Positions 19,408 to 31,584 of a stretch of 64,000 nt of DNA are shown one piece after another. Below the pieces are notes generated by a model. It searched no databases. It was not told the DNA's origin and saw only the letters and a program-made list of their open reading frames with translations. This DNA comes from Saussurea involucrata (Eukaryota > Streptophyta > Magnoliopsida > Asterales > Asteraceae). The DNA is taken from the NCBI GenBank assembly GCA_033807775.1, contig CM066327.1, forward strand, positions 94,696,295 to 94,760,294, written 5' to 3'. Within the stretch, counting starts at the first letter, position 1. Each line of letters opens with the position of its first letter. Both the position numbers and the translations under genes were made by a program.

Positions 19408-22400
19408 TATTGAAAAATAAAAATTTGAATCGTGCAAGATTTTCTAGGCTAAGTATTTTACAAAGTAAACTAAAGTCCTTTCATTACATAGATATGCCAG
19501 AGGCACTTACATTGTATTACATTATGAAAGGAAAGACTTGCAGAGGTTCGTAGCAGATTCAGACGTTGGCATCTTTGAAGTCGTTGAAACTTCTGTTGTC
19601 GAATCCTACGTCTTTAAGCTCATGATAGTACTTGAAGCAGAGGTCTCTGAAGTTGATTACAGAGTCGATTTCCCCTATCAGTATACCAGCGAGAGCCTGA
19701 TCCATTTGCTCTGTTCCTCTATGCTCCGCTAGAATTGCTCTGAACTCTTTCAAAGTATTTGTTGCATACTTCTGAGAGTCCGTTTGAATGAACAATCTTA
19801 ACTCCCCATCTGGATCTTGAAAGACTAACCCAACTCTTGGGGTTGTGATGATTAAGTTTGGTATTGCAGAGGTTGGGCAGCCATCTTCTGGTGGTCGAAA
19901 ATTCAATTTCCTTACTCCAAGATCTCTGGCCAGTTGAAAGTCAGATATGCTGTAGTGCAGAAGTTTCTCGCGCACGGCTCTTTTGATCACTCTGTATGCC
20001 CTTCGATGTGCATCAGTTGTGAAATTATTTTTCGTCCAGTCCAGAAGGTCAGGTAGGTCATAGGGACGTAGGTTTCTTAGATCAGCATCTGAGAATTGGT
20101 GCTCGGTTCTGTCTGTCCTTTTGACCTTGTATATGTTATAGTCGATCCTTGTGTTCCTGGTGCGAGAGAACTTTCAGTATATTACTTTGTCGATGTTCGA
20201 GATGGAGTAGACTTTATAAGCAGGCTTGGGAGTTGTTCTGTAGAAGGTGTTCTGCATTTCTACGTGGAACGTAGGATCTTGAGTGGTTGAATGCAGAGGA
20301 TCTATGGCAGATGTGTTGTACAGATATCTGTGTATAACTTCTTCCATCTTTCGTAGAGGTACGCCAGGTGTAGGCATTCGTCTGTGCATAGCATCCATTT
20401 TCTTTTTGATCTCTGCCACTCGATCCCCTGTTAGTTGAGCCGTTGGATCCAGAATTGGTATGTATGGCAGAAGTTTCACACTAAAGGCCTAGTCTTCTTT
20501 TTCAGGCTTTGGAGTTATGTAGGCATTGAAATAGCTTTTCATCAGTTTCCCTGTAGGTTGATGCTTTGGCTTCTTTTGTTTGGGTTCCTCTGTTATTATT
20601 GTTTTGCCCTTGTCTTTTGCCTTCGGCTCTTTTGCTCTTTCTGTTGGGGTTGCCTCTGTAGGTTTTGTCTTTTGAGGTTCTGAGGGCTTGGTTGTTTTTG
20701 CTTCTGTTGGTGAGGATTCTGTAGTCGTGCTCCAATGTTTTCCTTTGTGAGCAATCGACTTTATTCTGCCTTTGGGTGTGAAGGATGGAGATTTTGGTTC
20801 TTTTTGGTGTTTTTGGTGTTGGGGAAGGGAGGTCTTCTTCAGAGGAAGATAGGATTTGTATCTGTTCATGTTTTGGTTGATCTTATCCGAAGACAGTAGT
20901 TTCCATAGAGGTGTGTTTTGCCTCTGTGGATTGTTGTTGTGGAGTTTCTTGGGTTTGAGTTGTGGGAATTTGGGAGATAGGTTCTGCTGGTATTGGAGTT
21001 GGTGCAGATCGACCTTTGTCAGTTTCTTTCTCTCCTGATTTATCCCCCTCAGGATGATCTAATGAATCGTCAGAGTCATCATTAGAGTCATCCTGACCTT
21101 TATCTTTCGTGCCCTCTGCTCTGCATGATGTTTCTGCCTTTTTAGGTGGTGCTGCACCGGCTGCTATCATCTTTGTGCAAAGGTCATCACAGAGGCCAAA
21201 CAGTGTCTGGACCTCTGCTTGTGTGTTGAAGCGCATTTTGCCTACGCTGTTCTGAAATTCTTTCACATAGTTAGCGTTGGCAGTGGTGAAGGCCTTGATG
21301 AATTCGGTGATTTGGTCGAGAACTCCTTGCCGTAGTTCTGTAAGTTGAGCTCTGGTCATGTAGTCAGTGGGCTTCATGGTCAGAGTGGCTTCTGCCGTTT
21401 GCTCTTAAACTTGCTCGAGGGCCTTCTTTAAGTCTGCCGAAGTAAGGCCCTGAGGGGTTGAGGATTGTGCTTTCATCTTTTCAATAAGCTTTTCAACAGA
21501 GCTTTGGAAGGCAGAGGAGGTTGCTCGCTCGAAATCAGCAGTAGTTGCGGCAGATGTAGTGGTAGTGGACTTCATCTGGGCTAAGGTAGTTTGCACCTCT
21601 GTGGACAGGTTGTCCATTTTGGTGTTCAGTTGTGTGAGCGCCTTCGATGTAGTTTCTGCAAAAGTATCAAAAGAGCTTTTCAACTCTTTTAATATATTTT
21701 CCACATAGGTGACAAGGGTTTGGAATTCATCCTTTGAGACATGTGGACTTTGGGTAACCTCTGGGTGAACACATTCGTCCCTAGAGTGAGTCCTTATTCC
21801 TAGGACACCTTCTGTCGCCCTTGTTTGTATGTTGGAGGCGGAAGAATTTCCTTCTGATCCTCGAGCTGAGGTTTTTAAGGCCTCAGACTCTACAAAAGTT
21901 CTGAGAAGAATATTGTCTTGATCCACTCCAGAGGTGGGTACAAGAGTATCCTTCTGTTGACTAGGGGACTTGTCTAGAGTCCCTTCGTCCATGTGCACTC
22001 TAAGCTCCTCTGAAGAGCCTTTTGGTCCTATTTGTGTGTGCGTGGCAGAGGAAACAAATTCCTCTGTTAGGATGTCTATTGTGGTCTGGGGCGATTGACC
22101 ACGAACTAAGGGTGAGTCCTTTTGAGAGGACTCCCCTGGAAAGGTTTCCCCGGATATGATTGACACAGAGGTGGAAGTAATTTCCTCTGCCCGGTCAGTT
22201 TTGGATAGGTTCGAGCTGTGCGGCTCTTTTTCAATATTACCTTCTGCCACTAGACTGGCGGTAATAGAAGAGTGGGTTGCACTGGGAGTTGGTTGGGGAA
22301 GTTGTTGTGCCTCTTCTTTTGTAGAACACCCTAACCTAACAGTGTCACCTCTGTCCTCTAACTCGTTAAAATCCCCCAAATGCTCTGCGATGTCCCCTTC

Positions 22401-22513
22401 CTCTGAGCTTTTGCGCTGTACATTATATTCAGGTTGGAGGAAGGGGTTCAGTAGAACTTCTGGAGTCTTTCCTTGAGAGCTCTGTGGGGTTTTGTAGGTT
22501 CCCAGATTCACGT
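19408..22513 (-). pseudogene. Env-like gene, C-terminal two thirds, element D (broken)
   Basis: Open pieces are at 21405-22511, 20883-21377, 20489-20869, 20174-20479 and 19559-19990, all minus strand and collinear with the A protein from 13245 to 16550. The shared domains include the helical segment (TQLNTKMDNLSTEV), YVKEFQNSVGKMRF, the acidic run and the C-terminal domain ending NRSFNDFKDANV. Breaks include a stop near 21378-21404 and 20870-20882 and frame changes near 20480 and 20000-20170. Solo LTR X separates this part from the N-terminal part. The segment 19408-19558 is 3' untranslated sequence. A pseudogene now. Confidence 0.75.
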
Positions 22514-23440
22514 TGTATCACATTAATGGTAGTATTATAGAACAGGATAATGATAACAAGATCAAATAAGAAACGCTGCTCGTATATTGATAATGGATAA
22601 CACCAAGAACAAGATCAATGGTGTATCCTGAAATCTCACAGGGAACAATATCATACGGAGGTAGTGTTCGGGATTACTGCAATGTGTGTTTAAACAATTA
22701 TGGAAAACTATTCTTCCGAAAGCTGACAATTGTTTGTTCCACTATCTCTCTATTTATAGCCCTGATAAAGTGTAGACAGTGTACTATCGTACCCTAGAAT
22801 GACACGTGGAAAGTGTAGACAGTGTACTATCGTACACTATCTCTCTATTTATAGCCCTGATAAAGTGTAGACAGTGTACTATCTCTCTATTTATAGCCCT
22901 GATAAGAATTCTGAGTAGTAGAGTCAGAACTTCTGAGTAGTAGAGTCAGAACTTCTGAGTAACAGAGTCAGAATCCAACACTTAGAATCTTTTTGAGATT
23001 TCTCACTCAGAACTTCTGAGTCTTCTACTCAGAACTTCTGAGTCTTCTGAGTCTTCTTTAGTCTTCTTACTCAGAACTCAACACTTGTGTTTTTGACAAA
23101 ACTCTAGACCTAACAGTGTGTCTCCTAATTTTAGGGCATACGTGGAAAGTATGGACACTTGTCTAACACTTGGGATTTCTTATGAGACTTAGGCATCACA
23201 GATGTCTTCACTTCAAAAGAGCTCATAGACCAGAGCTCTGTTGGTCTTCGGGTTGTGAACAGTTCTTCTGTTGATCTTCTGACAGAGCTCTGTTGAGCTC
23301 TGTTGGTTTTACCAGAACTCTGTTGAGTTCTGTTGATCTTCTTGAAGCTTTTTCTTCTAAGTCTTCTGCTGCATCTCTGATGGTCTTCTGACTTGATAAT
23401 ATTTTCAATATTTTTACATTACAGATACTTAGGGCTAACA
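22514..23440 (-). repeat. Solo LTR X inside D's env-like gene
   Basis: The 927 bp run TGTTAGCCCTAAG ... GTGATACA on the minus strand, with no internal region or second LTR. A segment carrying the TATA box (GGCTATAAATAGAGAGATAG on the minus strand) is present three times, near 22742-22765, 22837-22860 and 22882-22905. Copies of TTCTGAGT and GTCAGAAC are dense at 22905-23060. I could not find a clean target duplication (CACGT left, TGTTT right), so the ends are provisional. Confidence 0.65.
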
Positions 23441-25074
23441 TGTTTGAACATCCTCCTCCAAGTCAGAAGAGATTCTGAAATCTGGTTCTTATGCTGATTG
23501 ATTGGAGAGGGGTTATGCGGTCCACCCGGCTGTGTTTAGAGTATGGGCAAACTCTTGTTGTTCGATGAAAGTGTTGAAGTCACCCTTAGCTTCTGCATAT
23601 TGGATGGGTGAAGGAGATAACAGAGGTTGTTGTTGAGTTTCTTCTAGCAGATATGCTTCCTCTGCAATTGATTGCATAGGAGAGTTGGTTCTTTTGGATT
23701 TCTTCTTCTTGCTCCTCTTTGGTTTGGGGGCACCCTCAGACGACTTATGTTTTCTCTTTTTCTCTTTAGGAGGGGGAAGAGCCGAAGATCCAACCTCTGA
23801 TGCATAAGGAGGAGACTCTTGGGGTTTTGCAGAGGTGCCTTCTGAAGCTTTCATTCTGTGCTCTTTCTTCTTGGGGGGTGATGGCAGAGGTTTTGGATTT
23901 GGAGACAGAGGAGAGAATAGACTGCCGTTGTGCATGAAAATTTGTTTGAATTACGTTATGCTTGGCAAATGCTACTACCCATTCTTCCTCTGTCATTCTC
24001 TCTACTACTTGGGTTCCTATAGGGGCTCCTAGACCTGGGGGTGTCACAGGACTCGGTTTTGAAGTCCTATGATCGCGTATGTATTTAGATCTATGGGATC
24101 TGTCTGTAGCATATCTCAGCATTTTTGATGACAGAGGCCTGTAGTATTTGTATCCATCCCTGTGCTCTGTCGGTGTGTTCTTTGTCATTGGATACATCTT
24201 GGGCGTAGGACCTTCCATTGGCCATTGTTCATATAAGAGCAGAGGTTCGAGCAGGACACCCAAAAATCGTTGATACTGCAGAGGAGGAAGAGTTGGTTTG
24301 GCCTTCTGGGAGAGGTTCTTTCGCTCAATGGTGTTGACCATTTCTTGCATCATGAGCTTGGCGTAGTCCAGAGGCAGATCATAATATACTCCGTACATTA
24401 TGACCAGGATTTGGTGCGAAGTTTGGTCTGGACTGCCCACTTTCCCAGTTAGGCATATGTTGAGAATAGAGAATAGGGTATTCCACAGAGGGGGTAATCG
24501 ACCTCTTCTGAAGTCATCCTTTTTCTTAGGGTTGTGTTGTACCCTAACATCTCTACGAACCTACAAAGCTCTTCATCTGTGGGTTCCTCTGCATACCTTT
24601 TTATGCCTAATAGGCCTCTGGTTGGTAGATTGAACTCAAGTGAGAACATTGTTCTGTTGAACTTGAGTTCAATGTGCTCTGTTTTGTCAGGTTTGGAGAT
24701 GTATCATTTGATCTGTCGATCCTCTGGGTCAAATCTATAGCTTTGCCAGAACTGGTAGAGATATCTGGCAGGGATTTTCTGCACTGTTGTGGATAAGAGG
24801 GGTGGTAAAGGTAATGGTTTTCAAGAATATCTAGGAGAATGGCGTTTGATTCCCCGAATGCGGTTCTTGAGGGAACCAAATGGTAATTGTTAGGTTTTGA
24901 AGGAAGAAAAGTTTCAAAGTTTTCATTTGCTATGAAGGTTTGGAGATGGGTGGTCGGAGCAAATTCTGTTGTGTCGCCGGAGTTATCTTTCTCGTGGTCT
25001 CCGGCCAAGGCTTGGTTATGGGATTGCTCAGAATGTGAAGGGGAGTTCACTGGAGAGTTCGATGTGGATGCCAT
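23441..25074 (-). pseudogene. Env-like gene, N-terminal third, element D (broken)
   Basis: The ATG is at 25074 (minus), matching the second ATG of A's env-like ORF. Pieces are 24607-25074, 24449-24649, 23766-24440 and 23513-23935. They contain the same features as A: PTDEELCRFVEMLGYN, the LPLDYAKLMMQEM block and basic runs (KPKRSKKKKSKR). Frame changes occur near 24700, 24445 and 23930, and an in-frame stop lies at 23513-23515. Homology continues to the edge of solo LTR X. Confidence 0.75.
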
Positions 25075-25091
25075 TTGATGATTTTGAGAGA

Positions 25092-26705
25092 TGTAATAAC
25101 CAGGTATATTATTGGTTTATTTATAAGTGTTGCGTTAAATTAATTTTGGGGTTAGAAACTAAAGGGTAAGTTTTAATTTAATTAAAAGAAGTTTGGGGGT
25201 ATTTTGTGCCATTTGGGAGAAACTTAGGGTTCTTTTAGTCTCTTTAGCTAAAAAGAAACTCCACCATAGCCGACCCTATCTAATTCAATTAGAATAGGTG
25301 GCATCCTCTTAGAACAACCAAAAACCACAAGTGTATGTGTGTGTATGTGCTGTCGGTTCACGGCGACAAAGAGAGAAAAGGTGAAGAGGAATTAGGAATT
25401 AAGGTTTTGCAGCTGAGTTCAAGATCTACATCAAGAACAAAAGGTAATACTCCATTCTAATTCTTCCTTTCTATGTATAATAGGTTTTATATGAACTTTA
25501 GAAGTGGGTTATGCTATTTTTAGAAGGGTATATGATTTTGGGTTTGGAATAGTGTTCTAATGGTAGTATAAAACATATCTGCAAAGTTACATAAACATGC
25601 ATAGCTTAAAACTGCAAAATCTGGGTTTTAGGATGAAACAGTAGACTGAGACATTCATCGAAGTCGCAATAGACGACTGCGACATTCAACGAAGTCGCAA
25701 CAGTTGGTTGCGACTTGGCATTGAAGTCGCAATGGTCGTTTGCGACATGGCTTGAAATCGCAGTAGTTGATTGCGATTCGAGTTTGGAATCGCAGTAGTT
25801 GGTTGCGACTCCAAGGTGGAATCGCAGTAGTTGGTTGCGACTCCAGGGTGGAATCGCAATAATAGGTTGCGACTCCAGGGTGGAATCGCAATAAGGGGTT
25901 GCGACTTCAAAGTGGAATCGCCATAGGAGATTGCGACTTGGTACTGTTCATTGCGATTTCAGTTGGGAATTTTGTAAGTTTAAGTATTAAAAGAGATATT
26001 TGGTATTTTATCTGATTTCAGATTTGGTGAAAGATTGACGTACGTGAGTTATCTTGGAAGGGTTTTTGTGATATAAACAAGGTGAGTTTTTATTTGAAAT
26101 GTTTTTTTAATGGAATACATATATGTGATTAAATGTAATATGGTGCATATAGTGTTTATATGAATATTACATTGTATGAGTACTAGTTGGCCGGGCTTAG
26201 GACCGGTGAAGTTGGCTGTACAAAGGGGCAGTGGTGTTGGCTGTATTTAGTACATCGGTGTAAATTAATTGATTGGCTTGCTACCAATTAATATGGCCAA
26301 GGAAAAGAAAAGAAACAGAGATGGAAAGATACATGATGCATGGGTCATATTTGGTATTCTTATGTGCTTTATGTGTGATTTGTGTGCAAATGTTTTCTTT
26401 AACTAACGGGGATTTTTCTCACTAGACCTCAAGGTCTAACCCTCATTTTTGTTTTAAAATATGTATTCCAGGTCAAAGAGCAAACAAAAGACAATGATAG
26501 GAATTCTCATGTTTAGATTTTGTGGATGTTGAATGATTATGAAGATTTCAGTTATATTTAGTAGTTGTTATGTATTTTACTTTATTCAAAAAAAAGTTTG
26601 TACTGAAAGACCAAATTGTAGAATTTAAGGGACCGTATTTGGATTATGTTATGTTATTTGTGGTGAATTATATGAAACTTGTATGTTGGATTAAGGGATG
26701 TTACA
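25092..26705. repeat. Ty3/gypsy-type solo LTR in the leader of D's env-like gene
   Basis: The 1614-bp insert starts TGTAATAACC and ends GATGTTACA and is flanked by the perfect duplication AGAGA (25087-25091 and 26706-26710). The empty site is seen in the duplicated copy at 33518-33537, which proves the boundaries. TGTAATA...TGTTACA ends are typical of plant Ty3/gypsy LTRs. No internal region is present, so it is a solo LTR. Orientation is uncertain; a splice-donor-like AAAAGGTAATAC near 25440 slightly favours +. Confidence 0.8.
25660..25970. repeat. Minisatellite of about nine ~33-bp hairpin units within the gypsy-type solo LTR
   Basis: Each unit has GTCGCAA or ATCGCAG, about seven bases, then TTGCGAC or TTGCGAT, so each can fold on itself. 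Units differ mainly in the loop and linker. The array lies in the middle of the LTR. Confidence 0.8.
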
Positions 26706-27277
26706 AGAGAAAAGAGTATATATTTGACGTTTGCAGGTTTTTGCAATGTTCGCTGGAGAAGATGAAGTGCAACAGTTCGTAAACGTTTGAATGAAGTGGT
26801 AAGGTTGGTTTTATACTGAAGAGGTAATGGTAATCTGAAGAGGTAAATAGGTGAAAGTGAATAAAATTTGGGGTCCGCACTTGAGTACAGACGGCTGGAT
26901 TCAACTTCCCATAAGAACATGTGCCATGTACGTCCAATCAGATTGTGCCACGTCATGTGTGTCAGAGCATGATTTGATGGCGTGCGCGGCCCATTAAATG
27001 CTAGGCGCGTGGGACTTTCTACTTTCAGATTACTGTTATGCGCAGTATAAATGACAGAAGCTCTGTAGTGGAATGAGCCCTGTGGTCTAAAAACTGCTGT
27101 CTCCTCTGAAGGTTGCACCTTTACCAAAAACGTTTTGACAAAATTAATTGGAGAGGATCGATAAATCTTAGTGCAGAGATTTCGTTCACAGAGGTTTTGC
27201 AGCTCTGTCAGAGCCAGCAGTAGCTCTATGAGTTGGAATTTCTCATAACTGAAGATTTATAAAACTTTTTGATCATC
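26706..27277 (-). promoter_or_regulatory. Region before D's env-like gene, with putative promoter (copy 1)
   Basis: On the minus strand, CGTGG...ATTGG gives CCAAT-N10-CACG on the + strand (26934-26952), overlapping TGACGTGGCA. A TATA box TATAAAA lies at 26809-26815. The env-like ATG was originally about 120 bp further on but is now separated by the gypsy-type solo LTR. Small ORFs here are incidental. The left target duplication of E, TCATC, is at 27273-27277. Confidence 0.5.
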
Positions 27278-27589
27278 TGTGGATCCCAGATTAACAAGTA
27301 ACAATGAATATGAAACGATTAATCCTTTATTGATTGAATGCAGAGAGTTACAAGATTAGAATGATGAACAAACTCTCTCTCTAAACTCTGTTAAGCGCAC
27401 GGCTAATCTCACCACTACTAACCTAAAGATTGGAAAAACAACTTTATATACCAAGGGCTTTAAGCCTAAGCCCATGGACCACAAACACTAATCTAAGCCC
27501 ATTTAGCATAAAAGGCTTTACAAACCAATAAATAACACTAATTATTTCTTTATATCACTTTCTATTTTATAGGACCTTTAGTCCTAACA
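27278..27589 (-). repeat. 3' LTR of element E
   Basis: On the minus strand it runs TGTTAGGACTAAAGGTCC ... GGGATCCACA. The first bases form an inverted repeat GGACTAAAGGTCC. It adjoins the polypurine tract at 27590. Confidence 0.9.
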
Positions 27590-28785
27590 ATCTCCCCCTA
27601 AAGTTATATAAAGAAAAAAATACGAACTTGAACTCTTCCGATCTTGATCTTCTCTTCGTCTTGAATCTTTGAAGCACTTTAGTGTTGCTTGTCTTCATAT
27701 CTTTCACACCCCCTTGAAATATGCTCTTGGTCTTTTTAGTATCACGAGTTGAACCACGAGTTGAATTAGCTTTGAAAACTTCAGCACTTTGTTAAACGGA
27801 TAGAAGAACCATGCACGTTGTAATATTTTTAGCACAGGTTATAACAGTTACTCCCCCTCAACTTGATAGTCTGGGTCTTTGAACTTTTATAACGTTTTTC
27901 CCCCTCATGATGATGATCTTTGTCTTTGAATTTGTATCAGTTCTACCCCTCATGATGATTAGGAGCATCCAGAGCATCATGTAACTTCAAAGACAACACT
28001 GATGAGTAGCAAAAGTACCAGATAAAACGGTAAGTAACCAAAATAGGGTAATCATCTAACACAGAAACCCAATAGTAACTGTTATCACAACAATTAAAAT
28101 AATTGTGTGGCCTATGTTCAGAGTTGGCATCGGGGTATCTCTGATAGGACTTCCAGTTATCACTGAAGTAAAATATTGAAAATTACCTCTCAAACTGTTT
28201 CGGCAATATCACGAAGATATGCAATGGGAATCACAAAGACTCGTGCATGTGTGAAAGAAATAAGTTATATCGATTTGGCGCAAAAATTGATTTAACCTGG
28301 GACGCAAGTTAAAAATCAATTGACACAGTGAATAGAATATGAAGTTCGGAGACCGGAGCTGATGTCTTCCTTTTTCAATATCTAAGACCTCCAAGTGAGG
28401 AATAGATAGATTATGTGCTAAATCTCCGTGCATTTATGAAACAAACATCTTTTGTGAGATGCTTGAGTGGCTAGGTGGGGTGACACGAGTTGTCGACACT
28501 GGGTCCATGTTTGTTTCAATATTCATCTCCAAAGAACGAGAATGAATAGATTGTGTGGTTACCCGGCTAACTGACTCGGTTTGGTAAGGACCAATATGTT
28601 TTTTAAGTCCTGTCACATCCTCACCATTTTTTTTTCACTCCGAACTCGTCTATACATCTAGACCCCTCACTGTTATCTAAAAAGGATGTGTTTCTTGGGT
28701 AGGTCCTTCCGGTTCTGGATAGACCATAGAAACAATGTAATTCCTAACACTCTTTGAATGAACCAATAAAACATTAAGCACACAT
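27590..28785 (-). other. Polypurine tract and non-coding 3' region of E
   Basis: ATCTCCCCCTAAAG (27590-27603) is the polypurine tract on the minus strand. Further C-runs of the same kind lie near 27707, 27851, 27899 and 27946. No ORF was found. Two related segments near 28380-28450 and 28515-28565 look like a decayed tandem duplication. Confidence 0.7.
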
Positions 28786-28868
28786 TGAAGTACGAGTTCT
28801 AAATTGGCATGTTTAGAAGTCAATCTTTTAAGAACGAGTCCTGATCTGAGTTGATCAGAAGTCATTAT
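28786..28868 (-). repeat. Two hairpin repeats downstream of the E gag
   Basis: The units are GAAGTACGAGTTCTAAAT...GTTTAGAAGTC and AGAACGAGTCCTGATC...GATCAGAAGTC. Stems are TTCTAAAT/GTTTAGAA (one mismatch) and CTGATC/GATCAG. They belong to the same family as the arrays in B and D. Confidence 0.7.
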
Positions 28869-29338
28869 AAAATGTGAATGAAGATCAAAGAACAAGTTCA
28901 AGCGCGACTAGGATGACTCAGTAAGCACAGTGTTTGCAACAAAAGAAACAATTGATCAGAAAGTTTAATTGTGAAGAACAAGTCACAATTAATTTACCAG
29001 AGAAGAACCGAATCATTAGTAAGTAAGGACGTACTATGAGAACAAAATTGGAATTCAAGCGAGTGTATTTCCATCGAAAAATCAACAAAATATGTGAGAC
29101 ATGGAAATAACTAAATCAAAGAAAATATAACACATGGCAATTCTGGAATTTAAAAAACGGAGAAAAACAAACTCAAGTAAGTTTTTCAGGATGAATTGCC
29201 ACGGTTCTTTGAATTCACAAAAATTCATGTATATGTCAAATACCTGATGCTCCCCCTCAAATGTGGCATAACTTTCGAATACAGTCATGTGAAAAGAATA
29301 TTCTCGGTTGAACCACATGACATTCCTGTAAAAACTAA
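28869..29338 (-). other. Non-coding region between hairpins and gag of E
   Basis: AT-rich with no convincing ORF. A CTCCCCCTC tract lies near 29250. The last part (29326-29338) holds the acceptor-like TTTTTACAG that follows the gag stop on the minus strand. Confidence 0.6.
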
Positions 29339-29754
29339 TCAAAAAGATTTTGGTATCCATGCCTTGATGGATCCTTGGTGGTTAGATGTCTTGACTTTAA
29401 TATGGGGATTGGGGATGCTATAGGTACCATACCAGTTATTGACGTACCTTGGATGTACAAAGTCACTCTTTCCACAATACGTGCAACAGACCTTTGCTCG
29501 GTTTAAACTGATCAGCTTAGCTATAGGGTAAACATGAGCACGTGAACCAGTCTTGGAAATAAACGACTTTGTATCAACTCAGGAGAATTATGAGACTGCT
29601 TTCCATCACTGTCTTCTGTAGTTGATTTCTTTCTCCAAACCATTTTTACTTTTCTAAAAACATGATTATCTGAAGAATCATTAAGCTCACTGTCAGAGGA
29701 ACTAGAGTAGTAAGATTGTCTTTTGTGAGAATTACCGGTATTTGAGCGTTTCTT
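29339..29754 (-). pseudogene. gag: Gag C-terminal tail, element E (frame-shifted)
   Basis: After the stop of the main ORF, Gag homology continues in other frames: FRKVKMVWRKK near 29635, CCTYCGKSDFVHPRY near 29470-29500, WYGTYSIP near 29430 and AWIPKSF at the TGA (29339-29341). These correspond one by one to the tail of the intact B protein. At least two frame changes and stops separate the pieces. Confidence 0.7.
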
Positions 29755-31323
29755 TCACCGTCTTTTAGATTTAGATTTTGAAGAAGTGGTCTTAGAAACG
29801 TTTTTGGAGTTAGAACATTCTCCCTTTTCAAAATTTACCGGTGAGGGCATTTTCTCCAAAAGTTGACTGTGACTTACAGGCTTTGGGGCATAATCAATTT
29901 TCGAAACATCTTCATCATGACAAACAGAGAAATTCATAAACTCAGAAAACTGTCGTGTAGAACCAAATGGGTTCTCACCGTCATAGTCGGATGAGGAACA
30001 GTTAAAGGAATCATCCGCAAAGTCAGAGAAAAGATTCCTTTGAGCAGATTCGGTTTGAACCGCCTTACCTTTATTTAGAAAACATAAATCCTTGGCATTT
30101 GTGTCATCAGACACTCCTATAAAGGCGTTACACGAGGAACTATCCGAATAAATTGGAGGAGAGTCAAACGAGATTGTTTCAAGAGTGACAGGCGTCATTG
30201 GAGTATCCACTGGATGTACCTTAGCCATTCTCAACGTTAAAGCTTCTGTCGCCAATGCGGACAGTTGAGAATTCAACTTAGCAATCTCGGTTCGATATGT
30301 TGCTCTTTCTGATTCGGGTAATGTCTCAGGTTTGTTATTTTTGAGCTTCTCAATAGTGGCTAAGAGTACAGTTCTTTCGGTTTCATAAATGACCTTATCC
30401 CGTGCAATCGATTCTTCAAGTTTAAAAATTATGTTTTCCAAAATCAGAGGTGGAACATAACGTTTGAACTCTGATTTATCATTAGAATCTGCATCTGGCG
30501 TTGCTGGAACGGGAACCGGAGTTTCCACCGTTTTGGCAAGCGAACAGATGTCTAAGTAATCGTTGGAGAGATAAGGAGTTTTGCTCTTTAAATATGACGC
30601 ATTAAGCGTTTCGTACACGAAAGGTATCTGTACATTTATGTTTTTCCTAGGCGGCTCATCTTCCGATTTAGGTTCAATATTTTCAGGCTTTTCCCCTGCT
30701 TTGGGTAGAGGAATTCCTGTTTTTCTTTTAAGGTCTTCCTTTTCCTCATCCTCCTGTGACGGTTTAGTCCACTTGATCTTATACTCAGGGTATGTCTTAT
30801 CTAGTCCTAAAAAGTTGAACTCATAAAGGGTGGGAACCTTAGATAAGATTTTCTTAAGGTAACACGGATTATCATATCCGAGTCCCCAAATAGAGTTGTA
30901 GTATTTGAATTCCTTAGGTTTGTTCAAATGAATCGTTTGGTCTGATTGTCCTCGCTTGTAAAGTTTGGATTCAAGATCCTTAAGCTTGTTAGTCAACTTA
31001 TCATTTTCTTTTTGAACTATTAAGCGAAGATTGACAATCTTATTATTCTCTTCCTGAGACTTACTGAGCTTTTCGGTGATTTCAGATAATTGAGTCTCTA
31101 GGGATTCGGCTCTTTTTGAAATGGCTGAGCATTCAGATTGATAGTTCTCTATCACACATTTATCCTCAGCCTTTTCAATAGCTAGCTTGCCTATGGAGTC
31201 ATACTTGATTTTAGCTTCGGCTTCTAGCTTAGAGATTTTGGCTTCTAATTGGGAAACTTTCTCTTTGAGCTCAGAGTAGTTCGGATAAGACATTGTTACT
31301 TGACAGAAGTGATCGTGAGACAA
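29755..31323 (-). CDS. gag: Coiled-coil Gag-like protein, element E
   Basis: The 522-codon ORF starts MSHDHFCQVTMSYPNY at 31323; D's Gag-like ORF starts similarly (MFHDHSSNNMS). Residues about 14-140 are a heptad coiled coil (LKEKVSQLEAKISKLEAEAKI). KYYNSIWGLGYDNPCYLKK (about 160-178) resembles the GIGYDD and KGLGL motifs that follow the coil in A and K. A second helical part lies near 295-370. There is no capsid domain or CCHC knuckle. The frame ends at a stop near 29755, with the tail continuing in other frames. Role in RNA or particle assembly is inference. Confidence 0.7.
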   Translation of the reverse strand: MSHDHFCQVTMSYPNYSELKEKVSQLEAKISKLEAEAKIKYDSIGKLAIEKAEDKCVIENYQSECSAISKRAESLETQLSEITEKLSKSQEENNKIVNLRLIVQKENDKLTNKLKDLESKLYKRGQSDQTIHLNKPKEFKYYNSIWGLGYDNPCYLKKILSKVPTLYEFNFLGLDKTYPEYKIKWTKPSQEDEEKEDLKRKTGIPLPKAGEKPENIEPKSEDEPPRKNINVQIPFVYETLNASYLKSKTPYLSNDYLDICSLAKTVETPVPVPATPDADSNDKSEFKRYVPPLILENIIFKLEESIARDKVIYETERTVLLATIEKLKNNKPETLPESERATYRTEIAKLNSQLSALATEALTLRMAKVHPVDTPMTPVTLETISFDSPPIYSDSSSCNAFIGVSDDTNAKDLCFLNKGKAVQTESAQRNLFSDFADDSFNCSSSDYDGENPFGSTRQFSEFMNFSVCHDEDVSKIDYAPKPVSHSQLLEKMPSPVNFEKGECSNSKNVSKTTSSKSKSKRR

Positions 31324-31584
31324 TTCAAGATATCGATCAAAAGTAGACAGGGTTTACTGATCCGGAATTGAAATCCTGTTCAGTTTACTGTGGTGTGATC
31401 GACTCATAGTTGTAGGTGTTTTTAGCAGAAAACATTCCCAGAGAATATGTTCAGAATCACATTTTGAGTAACCCTGTAAAATTTCATTGCAAAATACTGA
31501 TTTTTGAGCGTGTTATGATGATTTGAAGTTTTGAAAGTTCAAAAATCACAAAACCTAAAAATCCAAAATTTACAGCTTCCGGTA
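31324..31584 (-). other. Leader segment of E next to gag
   Basis: Non-coding. No repeat or motif recognised. Confidence 0.5.

Noticed and set aside
22509..22513. Target duplication for solo LTR X
   Set aside because: CACGT on the left and TGTTT on the right do not match in any tested register.
25660..25970. CRISPR-like or satellite array
   Set aside because: No spacers; the array is confined within one LTR bounded by a clear TSD.
26654..27127. 157-codon minus-strand ORF
   Set aside because: Copy of the same non-coding promoter region as 33486-34037, joined to solo LTR sequence.
30581..30826. Plus-strand ORF within E
   Set aside because: Antisense to the E gag-like ORF.
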